Positions 1 to 6,186 of a stretch of 6,186 nt of DNA are shown here, piece after piece (positions within the stretch are counted from its first letter, which is position 1; every line of letters starts with the position of its first letter). The DNA is from a bacterium (GTDB lineage: Bacteria; Bacillota_I; Bacilli_A; Mycoplasmatales; Mycoplasmoidaceae). The position numbers were made by a program, and so were the translations under genes. Location: positions 1 through 6,186 of the forward strand of contig JAGBPV010000094.1 of NCBI GenBank assembly GCA_017633195.1, given 5' to 3'. The notes under the pieces were generated by a model. It did no database searches. It was not told the origin of the DNA and was given only the letters and a program-made list of their open reading frames with translations.

Positions 1-1
1 T

Positions 2-79
2 ATTTATTACTACAACAATGTACGGATTCAAAAAAAATTGAGCTGGATGACACCAGTTCAATATAAAAGTCAATCATAA
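2..79 (+). CDS. IS3-family transposase (OrfB), C-terminal end, 5' cut by window edge
   Basis: Only the last 25 residues and the TAA stop are in the window. They contain YYYNNVRIQKKL followed by a W-M-T-P-V-Q-Y segment, the usual end of the IS3/IS150-type rve integrase domain, whose common form is F/Y-YN-x-R-I-x-x-K-L-x-x-M-T-P-x-x-Y. This lies just after the catalytic glutamate of the DDE triad, which is outside the window. The enzyme would cut and join the ends of its own element. The fragment uses TGG for tryptophan and CGG for arginine, unlike most of the flanking genes, which fits a mobile origin but is a very small sample. The family call is firm; whether the transposase is intact cannot be judged. 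Confidence 0.85.
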   Translation: MYYYNNVRIQKKLSWMTPVQYKSQS

Positions 80-80
80 T

Positions 81-120
81 AAAAAAACATGAAATTTGAA
101 CTTTTGTCTAAATTTCATGT
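81..120 (-). terminator. Rho-independent terminator at the IS right end, acting on leftward transcripts
   Basis: A perfect 11-bp inverted repeat (ACATGAAATTT at 87-97, AAATTTCATGT at 110-120) encloses a 12-nt loop. Read on the minus strand, the stem is followed directly by six T residues (86-81), the classic intrinsic terminator layout. On the plus strand there is no T tract after the stem, so it is not a good terminator for the transposase itself. It is the first clear hairpin plus T tract I see downstream of ispG, about 280 bp past its stop. It could end ispG transcripts or shield the IS from outside transcription. The outer arm may also be part of the IS terminal repeat. Confidence 0.6.
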
Positions 121-130
121 CCAAGTTTAA

Positions 131-391
131 AAAGATTTTTTACAAATATTAAATAATCAAAATGGTATTAATTGTAAGTTAATAAATGTAATAAAGATTA
201 TTTCATTAATAAATAACAATAATCAAATAGAAGATTTAATTCTAAATAAATTAAAAAAATTAAAAGAATCTATTTATTATGGAAAATCAGGAAAAAATAT
301 ATATCATCCATGTAAACAAGCATGAAAAAATATCCTTAATTTTTTAGGAATGGAAGAAGAAAAAGAAGAATATAACTATGATTTAGATTAA
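131..391 (+). pseudogene. Unrecognised coding remnant, C-terminal part only
   Basis: An 86-codon open frame runs from just after an in-frame TAA (128-130) to TAA at 389-391, with TGA at 323-325 read as Trp. The product is Lys/Asn/Ile-rich, mostly helical in appearance, and contains YYGKSGKNIYHPCKQAW followed by an acidic tail rich in Glu. There is no ATG in frame before 350, no GTG or TTG, and no ribosome binding site, so it looks like the 3' end of a gene whose 5' part was lost when the adjacent IS inserted or by later decay. I do not recognise the family. It converges on ispG with only 9 bp between the two stop codons. Translation from a rare ATT/ATA start cannot be excluded. Confidence 0.5.
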
Positions 392-400
392 TAACAAAAA

Positions 401-1474
401 TTACTTATTTTGATATTGTATATAAGCTTCATCTATAAGTTTTTTTAATTCAGGAACTAATTCTTTTTCATCACAATTTTTATAAATTTTTCCTTTTTTA
501 AAAATAATTCCTTTCCCGTTTCCACCAGCAATTCCAATATCTGCTTCTTTTCCTTCACCAATTCCATTTACAATACAACCTAAAATTGCTATTTTTAAAG
601 GAAATTTCATACTCTTAGTATACTCTTCAATTTCTCTTACTACATTTCATAAATCATAATTAAGTCTTCCACAAGTAGGACAAGAAATTACATCAACTTG
701 ATTAGTTTCAACTCCAGTTGAATATAATAAAGCTTTTGCAACTTTTACTTCTTGCACTGGATCATCTGTTAGTGAAATGCGAATAGTATCACCAATTCCT
801 TTAATTAACAAACTGCTTAATCCAACACAACTTTTAACTGTACCATTCATAAAAGTCCCAGCTTCTGTAACTCCTAAATGCAATGGATAATCAAACATCA
901 AACTTGCTTTTTCATAAAGTTCAATAGTTCATAAAGGATTTGTTGCTTTCAAAGATAAAACTAAATTATAAAATCCATGTTTTTCAAATAGTTTCACTGC
1001 TCTATCTAATGCTTCTAACATTCCTTGAATTGTTGCACCATGATATTTATCAATTAAATCTAATGGAATTGATCCAGAATTTACTCCAATTCTTATGACA
1101 ACATTTTTTTCTTTTGCTGTATTTATTATTAATTTTAATTTTTCTTCATCAGTAATATTTCCTGGATTAATTCTGATTTTTTTAATTCCTAATTCCATTA
1201 CTTTTAAAGCATATAAATAACTAAAATGAATATCAGCTATTAATGGTACTGGTGAAAGTTTTATAAGTTCAGTTAAAGCATTAATATCATTATCATCTAA
1301 TACTGCAACTCTTACTAATTCACACCCTTCATTAACTAATGCATTAATTTGTTTTAAGGTTGCTTGTACATCATGAGTTTTTGTAGTAGTCATTGACTGA
1401 ATAACAACTTTATTTTGATGTCCTATTTGAACATTATCTACTTTTATTAATCTGGTTTTTTCTCTTTGTAACAT
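401..1474 (-). CDS. ispG: 4-hydroxy-3-methylbut-2-en-1-yl diphosphate synthase (IspG/GcpE), MEP pathway
   Basis: The 357-residue product matches bacterial IspG over its whole length. It catalyses the penultimate MEP-pathway step, reductive ring opening of MEcPP to HMBPP, in the cytoplasm with electrons from a ferredoxin or flavodoxin. The N-terminal TIM-barrel part carries [14 protein letters not shown] (about 23-36), ADIHF and KIRINPGN. The C-terminal part carries the [4Fe-4S] ligands: Cys265 and Cys268 in SCPTCGR, Cys300 in GCIVNGIGE, and Glu307. Spacing of these four residues equals that of the E. coli enzyme. Two TGA codons (W182 and W276) must be read as Trp. The usual NGPGE motif reads NGIGE here. 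The ATG at 1474 is supported by an AGGA 8 bp upstream and by alignment to the family N-terminus. The gene is divergent from mnmA. Its length is normal for the short bacterial form. Confidence 0.95.
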
Positions 1475-1482
1475 TTAAAAAA

Positions 1483-1486
1483 TCCT
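1483..1486 (-). promoter_or_regulatory. Ribosome binding site of ispG
   Basis: AGGA on the minus strand sits 8 bp before the ATG at 1474. It is the only recognisable Shine-Dalgarno-like element I found before the gene starts in this window, and it supports the chosen ispG start. Confidence 0.6.
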
Positions 1487-1500
1487 ATAAATGAGTTATT

Positions 1501-1506
1501 ATTATA
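1501..1506 (-). promoter_or_regulatory. Probable -10 box for ispG
   Basis: A consensus TATAAT on the minus strand lies 26 bp before the ispG ATG, giving a leader of about 20 nt that includes the AGGA site. No good -35 hexamer is visible at 16-19 bp spacing, which is common in mollicute promoters. In sequence this AT-rich the hexamer could occur by chance. Confidence 0.4.
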
Positions 1507-1576
1507 TTTTATTGTGTATTTATTTTATTAAATCTTGTTTAGTAAACATTTATATATAAATTAATGAATTTTATTT

Positions 1577-1582
1577 TATAAT
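1577..1582 (+). promoter_or_regulatory. Probable -10 box for mnmA
   Basis: A consensus TATAAT lies 41 bp before the mnmA ATG. Transcription starting about 7 bp downstream would begin at or near 1589, the first base of the stem-loop at 1589-1611. No convincing -35 element is visible. The AT-rich background limits confidence. Confidence 0.4.
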
Positions 1583-1588
1583 AATCGC

Positions 1589-1611
1589 AAATTCATTTAT
1601 TATATGAATTT
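1589..1611 (+). promoter_or_regulatory. Stem-loop in the mnmA 5' leader
   Basis: AAATTCAT (1589-1596) and ATGAATTT (1604-1611) form a perfect 8-bp inverted repeat around a 7-nt loop, ending 12 bp before the mnmA ATG. It could be an mRNA 5'-end hairpin, given that the predicted start point falls at its base, or a dyad operator for a regulator in the divergent spacer. No T tract suited to termination before the gene would make sense here. AT-rich chance pairing remains possible. Confidence 0.35.
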
Positions 1612-1623
1612 TTAATAATCTTT

Positions 1624-2766
1624 ATGTCTAAAAAAGTTGTAGTTGGTTTAAGTGGCGGAGTTGATTCTGCTGTTAGTGCTTATTTATTAAAAAAACAAGG
1701 ATATGATGTTATTGCAGTTTTTATGGAAAACTGGGATGATTATTTAAACAATGATATTTTAGGACATAAATTAGCTTATGAAAATAAAGGATGTAGTAGT
1801 AAACAAGATTTTATTGATGCTAGTAATGTTGCACAATTTTTAAATATTCCTATTTATAAAATTAATTTTGTAAAAGAATATTGAAATGATGTTTTTATAT
1901 CATTTTTAGAAGAATATAAAAAGGGAGTAACACCAAATCCTGATATTTTATGCAATAAATTTATAAAATTTGGAATTTTTAAAAAATATGTTTTAAAACA
2001 ATTTGAAGCTGATTTTATTGCTACTGGGCATTATGCAAATACTTATGTTGATGAAAATAATGTTGCTCATTTATTAAAAGCAAAAGATGAAAATAAAGAT
2101 CAAACCTATTTTTTGTGTGATTTAAACAATGAACAATTACATAATGTGATTTTTCCTTTAGCAAACTTATATAAAACTGAAGTTAGAAAAATTGCACAAG
2201 AAATTAATTTACCTGTATGAAATAAAAAAGATTCTACTGGAATATGTTTTATTGGAGAAAGACATTTTTCTTTGTTTTTAAAAAATTATTTAACATCAAA
2301 AATAGGAAACATTATAGATATTAAAACTAAAAAAATTTTAGGAACACATGAAGGAACATCATTTTATACCATTGGACAAAGAAATGGTTTAAATTTAGGT
2401 GGATTTCATACAAGATATTTTGTGTGTAAAAAAGATCTAAAGAATAATATTTTGTATGTAGCAAGTATTGAAGATGAAGAAAAGTATTTATTACATAAAT
2501 TTGTTTATATTAAAACATTGAATAAAATTAATATTGATAATTGAAATGATTTAAATTTATCTGTAAGATTTAGACATAGACAAAAACTTATTAAATGTAA
2601 AGTGATATTAGATGATTTAAAAAATAATTTAATAATTGAATGTGAAAATGAAGTTAGAGCAATAACTCCTGGACAATATGCTGTGTTTTATTTAGATGAT
2701 GAATGCATTGGGGGAGGAATTATTAATAATTCATCAAAGAATCTACAAAATAAACTAAATAAGTAA
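1624..2766 (+). CDS. mnmA: tRNA-specific 2-thiouridylase MnmA
   Basis: The 380-residue product transfers sulfur to C2 of the wobble uridine (U34) of tRNAs for Lys, Glu and Gln, using ATP to adenylate the base. The N-terminal PP-loop ATPase motif SGGVDS is at residues 10-15, followed by MENWDDY and GCSSKQDF. The two redox-active cysteines are present: Cys110 in TPNPDILCN and Cys208 in [16 protein letters not shown] (133-138), DQTYFL (159-164) and YTIGQRNGL, which marks the central domain, also match; the C-terminal beta-barrel ends with GGGII. Three tryptophans (W87, W199, W307) are TGA and W37 is TGG. The protein is slightly longer than the E. coli enzyme because of a 14-residue Asn/Lys-rich tail (367-380). 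That tail is exactly the part that overlaps the convergent gene. No Shine-Dalgarno sequence precedes the ATG; the start is fixed by the family N-terminus. Confidence 0.96.
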
Positions 2767-4603
2767 ATAAGATAATTATTAATTTAGTTGCATGTTCTTC
2801 ATTTATGTCTAATGATAAATCTGTTGAATCATATAATGAAGGATGAATATATTTATTTCTAATATTAAAACCATTAATATCAGATAAAAAGAAATATAAG
2901 CAATCAAAGAAAATCACATTTTCTTCATTACTTTTTTCACCTTTTTGTTTTATTAAATAAGTCTTGATTTTTTCAATTATATCTTTTAATTTTAATAAAT
3001 TATTTTCATCATTTTGAGTTGATTCAACTTTTATATCATCTTTATTAATAATATTATTTATAAGATAAATAAAAATGTTTTCAAATTGTGGTAAGAAAAT
3101 GTAAATAAAAGGTAAATAATTATTATCTTCAAAGTTACTTTTCATGCTTGCAATAGAATTTACAAAATGCGTATTTAATAATAATTTAAATGATGTATTG
3201 CTAATAATATTGTTTAATAAAATTTTTTTTGGAATTTTATCTAAACTATAAAATAAATCTTCTAATAAATTATTTAAAAGATTATTAAATAATTCTTTAG
3301 AAAATATATCAATTCTTTTATTATTTTTATCTTTTAGTATATATTGGATTGTGGAATCAATTGAATTTTTCTTTTTTCTTTGAGATAATATAAATTTAAA
3401 GAAAGGCATTACTTTTTTATCAACAAAATTTTTTACAATTTCTTCAGCTTCATTAATTGGAGAAATTAAAATATCTTTAATTAAAATTTGTTCATTACTT
3501 GCTACTTCAACTAAATCAATTTTAATAGGAACGATATTTAAATGATTATTAATAACAATACTAGAAGTTTCTTTAATTGACTCATCTTTTAATACGCTTC
3601 TAATAGTTGCAACATTATTTGAATTTAAATGATTAATTGATGCTTTATCAACTAATAAAGAATTTGTTTCTTTAGATTCTTCAACAACACTTCTAGTTGA
3701 AATTATTTGTGAACTAGAGTGATTTGAAACAGAAGTTTTAAATACATTACTGTTTAAGATAATTGTATTATCTTGTTCACTAAGTGTTGTTTTAATTAAA
3801 GATGAATAAGATTCTTTTTGAGTTTCATTGTGATTAAATTCAACTATAACTTCATCTGTATTTAATGATGAAGATGATAAATTGTTATTTAATGTAACAT
3901 TTTTATTATCCTTAATTAATTTATCTTGTAATTCTATAATTTTGTTGTTAATTCTTTTATTTTGTTTTGAAGATAAATTTCAATTTTTTACTATATTATT
4001 AAAAAGTTCAATAATTTGAGCTTGTATGTCAAATAATTGATACTTTATAAAAAATGAAGCATTAAAATTTAAGAAATCATCATTTTGATAATATGACCTA
4101 TTATTCTTTAAAAAATTGATTATTTCATCTAATAAAAAGTTTTGATTAGTTTCATCTAAAGAAATGAAAAAATCTTGATATTCTCATATTTTTGATTCAA
4201 AAAATAAATGAAACAATTTCTTGTCTTTAAAAAAATCAATCAGTTTATTAATGCATTTATTATAAATCTTGGTGTTAATAAAATTAGGTTGCTTTAAGAA
4301 CAAAAAACATAGTTTTTCTGTATAGTCTAATGGTAAAAAGTTTTTAATTTCATTTAAAACATTAATAAAACTTTTATAAAATTCATCAGAATTATTTTTA
4401 AAATCAGTGTACAAAAAATTACAAAGTAAATAATTAAAATACTTTTTAGGTTTCTTAATATCTTCTTTATATTTTAAAACTTCTTTAAATTCTTCATGAG
4501 TACTTAAGAAATTAGAAATGATGAGATGATCAAAATTTTTATCAAGAAATAATTTTGATAAATTTATGTATTCATCTATATCTTTTGTACTTACATCAGG
4601 CAT
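2723..4603 (-). CDS. Large helical protein with C-terminal HEPN-like R-x4-H motif (DUF4209-like); possible RNase or defence protein
   Basis: This is a 626-residue protein when TGA is read as Trp (W140, W208). ATG 4603 is the first start after an in-frame TAA at 4619-4621. Residues 1-210 look all-helical, with repeating Leu/Phe/Tyr patterns like TPR- or HEAT-type scaffolds. Residues 211-232 could form a short coiled coil. Residues 238-356 are a Ser/Asn/Thr-rich linker containing an imperfect two-copy repeat. Residues 370-626 are a second helical domain with FLPQFENIF (Glu508) and GFNIRNKYIH, where R582 and H587 fit the R-N-x3-H form of the HEPN active site. The last helix (about 608-623) is strongly hydrophobic and could be a buried helix or membrane contact. 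Known HEPN proteins are often metal-independent RNases in abortive-infection and toxin systems. Assignment to DUF4209 is from memory of its motifs. No signal peptide is seen. The C-terminus has a paralogue at 5923-6186. Function is inferred only. Confidence 0.6.
3536..3697 (-). repeat. Imperfect two-copy internal repeat in the linker of the HEPN-like protein
   Basis: Residues 303-327 (DNA 3623-3697) and 334-356 (DNA 3536-3604) share the pattern R-S-V-x-x-(E/D)-(E)-S-x-K-E-T-x-S ending in N-H-L-N. Copies begin TRSVVEESKET and IRSVLKDESIKET. The first copy is about two residues longer. The unit falls in the Ser-rich low-complexity linker between two helical regions, so it may set linker length or be a binding motif. 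Confidence 0.55.
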
Positions 4604-4626
4604 AATAATAAATAAACATTATTTAC

Positions 4627-4632
4627 ATTCTA
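4627..4632 (-). promoter_or_regulatory. Possible -10 box for the HEPN-like gene
   Basis: TAGAAT on the minus strand lies 23 bp before the ATG at 4603. At 18-bp spacing upstream is ATGAAA (4651-4656), a weak match to a -35 element. There is no Shine-Dalgarno sequence before this gene. The 185-bp gap to the glycosyltransferase and this element suggest the gene can be transcribed on its own. Chance occurrence is possible. Confidence 0.25.
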
Positions 4633-4707
4633 ACAAAATAAAACTTATATTTTCATAAATAATGATTTTAAATAAATTTTTAGAATAAAAAATGAACTAA
4701 TAAATTT

Positions 4708-4742
4708 AATAATATTTATAAAAAAACTTTTATTTTATTATT
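4708..4742 (-). terminator. Possible AT-only hairpin terminator after the glycosyltransferase
   Basis: AATAATA (4708-4714) pairs with TATTATT (4736-4742), and the inner bases pair further with mismatches to give an imperfect, purely A/T stem around a short A/C loop. It begins 46 bp past the glycosyltransferase stop on the minus strand. Rich T runs on both strands would allow action in either direction. The stem is weak and could be chance in this composition. Nothing else is visible in the 4604-4788 spacer apart from the possible promoter of the next gene. Confidence 0.25.
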
Positions 4743-4788
4743 TGTAAATTTTTATGTTATTAGAGATATTTATTAAGATTACTATTTT

Positions 4789-5913
4789 TTAATTATTATT
4801 TGAAATTAAAGCATTGATTACATTATTTCATTTATTTTCAAATTCATTTGTATTTAATTCTTTAATTGCAAATTGATAACAGTTATTAACTAATTTTTCA
4901 TAATCTTGGTAACTTATATTTTTAAATTCATTAATCATTAAACTTGCTTCTTTAGAACTATATTCTTTAGGAATTAATAAACCATTATTATAAGAAGTTA
5001 AATATCTTGCAGCAGGATAAGTGTTTCTAATAATTATTGGTGTACATAAAGAAATTGCTTCAACCAAAGAATAACTAAATCCTTCTGTTTTTGAAACTAA
5101 AATCATATACTTAGCTTCATTTAATTTTTGTATAACTTCACTACGATCTAATTTATTTTTATAATTTGATATTTTTATATCAGTTTCAATTGGCCCATAT
5201 ACATCAATATCTAATTGATATAAATCATTTAATTCATTAATAAAACTAATATTTTTTTGATAATCATTAATTCTGCCGATATAAATAATTTTATTTTTAT
5301 CAAACTTTTGTTTTAAGTTCTTTAAAGTATTCTTGTAATTTTGTTTAATAAAATCTAAATTATAACTACTTAATGGAATAAAAAAATATCTTTTATTTTC
5401 ATCATAATAATTTAATTCATATTCATCATATAAAACTAAATTTTTTGCAAATAAAAAAGGATTTTCATAACCAAAATCTTTTAAGATTTGATGTTCATAA
5501 AGTTTAGGTTCAAATTGTTGTACAAATAAATAATTATTTAATTGCATAACTTCTTTATCAAAATAATATGTGCAATCAATTATTAAATCATATTGAATTA
5601 AACGAACTTCTTTTAATAAAATTGCTCTTGTATTTTTAATATAATTAGTATTTAGCTTAATATTATTGAAATTAAACTCATTATTAGTAGCTTTTTCTAA
5701 TTCAATTTCTCTTTTCAAGCTTTTTAAATTTAAAAAATGTAAATGATCATTATTTAATTTTCTTTCAAAAAATAATTTATTTGATTCAAAAAAATAAAAT
5801 ACATCTACATCATGATTTTTATTTAATAAAAAATAACATAATTTATAAGCATAATTACTAGTTCCATTAATTTCAAAGATATGTTTTGGAACTAAGATTA
5901 AAATTTTGTACAT
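4789..5913 (-). CDS. Family 4-type (GT-B fold) glycosyltransferase, substrate unknown
   Basis: The 374-residue product has the two-lobe layout of GT4 retaining glycosyltransferases, which move a sugar from a nucleotide-sugar to a lipid or glycan acceptor at the inner face of the membrane. The N-terminal lobe starts KILILVPK, followed by a Gly-containing loop (INGTSNYAYKL, 15-25) typical of the acceptor side. The C-terminal lobe has IIYIGRINDYQKN (209-221, with G213 and R214), VYGP (238-241) and the donor-site E-x7-E motif in EGFSYSLVEA (E277 and E285). W362 is a TGA codon; without it the last 13 residues are lost. There is no signal peptide or membrane segment. Length is typical of the family. 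The ATG at 5913 follows the upstream paralogue's stop by 9 bp, so the two are probably cotranscribed. Mollicutes use such enzymes for glycolipids or capsule; which one applies here cannot be told. Confidence 0.85.
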
Positions 5914-5922
5914 TTTATTTAC

Positions 5923-6186
5923 TTAGTATTTTTGTATTTCTACAAAGAAATTTAATAAGTAAAATAATAGCACAATTAAAAATTTACTTGTATTATTTTC
6001 ATCAATTTCTCAATTAAATGTATATTTATAATTTTCTTCATGATTATATTTATTTCTTAAATTAAAACCTGCAGTTTCATAAAAACAAAACTTTAAAAAA
6101 TTTAAAAAATTAAGATATTTTTCTTTATTTTTATATTTTTCTTTTTTTAAAAAATCAGTAATTGTTTCAATTCGATTAATCATTGA
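5923..6186 (-). CDS. HEPN-like protein, C-terminal part (paralogue of the 2723-4603 product), 5' cut by window edge
   Basis: Eighty-seven residues and a TAA stop (5923-5925) are visible, in a frame open to the window edge, with one TGA read as Trp (59th visible residue). It contains AGFNLRNKYNH, the same R-x4-H motif (visible residues R44 and H49) as GFNIRNKYIH in the 626-residue protein. It ends in a similar hydrophobic helix (FLIVLLFYLLNFFVEI). The helix before the motif also aligns, with a pattern of Lys-rich sequence, then aromatic residues FxxFLKFCFYE. An ATG at 6181-6183 could start an 86-residue protein, but alignment to the paralogue continues to the edge, so a longer gene is more likely. 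It lies 9 bp upstream of the glycosyltransferase in the same direction. An RNase role is inferred from the motif only. Confidence 0.65.

Larger units (their letters stand above)
1..123 (+). mobile_element. Right end of an IS3-family insertion sequence
   Basis: The transposase tail ends at 79 and is followed by about 44 bp of non-coding sequence, as expected inside an IS. I place the right boundary near 122-123 because the sequence TTTCATGTCCA ends in CA, the usual IS3-family terminal dinucleotide. The sequence then changes to a different coding remnant. The left end and the target-site duplication are outside the window, so the boundary is inferred and could be off by some bases. Confidence 0.55.

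Noticed and set aside
401..1474. Three separate small minus-strand genes or a frameshifted ispG
   Set aside because: The breaks are TGA codons in one continuous frame; reading TGA as Trp restores a normal full-length IspG, and the same holds for mnmA, the HEPN-like gene and the glycosyltransferase.
1475..1623. Riboswitch or T-box in the divergent spacer
   Set aside because: Only 149 bp are shared by two promoters and no T-box or known aptamer sequence or terminator/antiterminator pair is visible.
2743..2766. Ending mnmA before its Asn/Lys-rich tail to avoid the overlap
   Set aside because: There is no stop codon in frame before 2764-2766, so the tail is part of the gene as sequenced.
3223..3230. 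Run of eight T as a phase-variation switch
   Set aside because: Runs of this length are expected in sequence this AT-rich, the gene is in frame across it, and no alternative-frame product is apparent.
2723..3409. A stand-alone 228-residue gene starting at ATG 3409
   Set aside because: The frame is open upstream through two TGA-Trp codons to ATG 4603, so this ATG is an internal methionine (residue 399).
2723..4603. Cas13-like effector because of the R-x4-H motif
   Set aside because: Only one R-x4-H motif is present, the protein is far too short for Cas13, and no CRISPR repeats occur in the window.

Overview
The window comes from a very AT-rich mollicute that reads UGA as tryptophan. At least ten in-frame TGA codons have to be read as Trp to keep ispG, mnmA and the other genes open, and only two TGG codons were found in the frames read. 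Several mycoplasma lineages would fit. Presence of a MEP-pathway gene narrows this to the minority that keep isoprenoid synthesis, but the species cannot be fixed from this sequence.

Layout. Positions 1-123 hold the tail of an IS3-family insertion sequence: transposase C-terminus, then a perfect 11-bp hairpin and a likely right end. Positions 131-391 (+) are an unrecognised coding remnant with no usable start. ispG (401-1474, -) is complete and divergent from mnmA (1624-2766, +); the 149-bp spacer between them holds the probable promoters and a stem-loop. mnmA overlaps by 44 bp, tail to tail, with a 626-codon gene (2723-4603, -). That gene encodes a helical protein with a HEPN-like R-x4-H motif near its C-terminus. 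Upstream of it on the same strand are a family 4-type glycosyltransferase (4789-5913, -) and then the 3' end of another gene (5923-6186, -). The C-terminus of this last gene is clearly paralogous to that of the 626-residue protein and carries the same RNKYxH motif.

Functionally there are two parts. The left part is housekeeping: IspG makes HMBPP for isoprenoids and MnmA makes 2-thiouridine at tRNA position 34. The right part is accessory in character: two related HEPN-like proteins bracket a glycosyltransferase on one strand, next to an IS-scarred region. The HEPN-like pair is the best candidate for something undescribed. An RNase or defence role is inferred from one motif and its fold context, not demonstrated.

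All genes other than the two fragments at the left edge and the truncated one at the right edge appear intact once translation table 4 is used.
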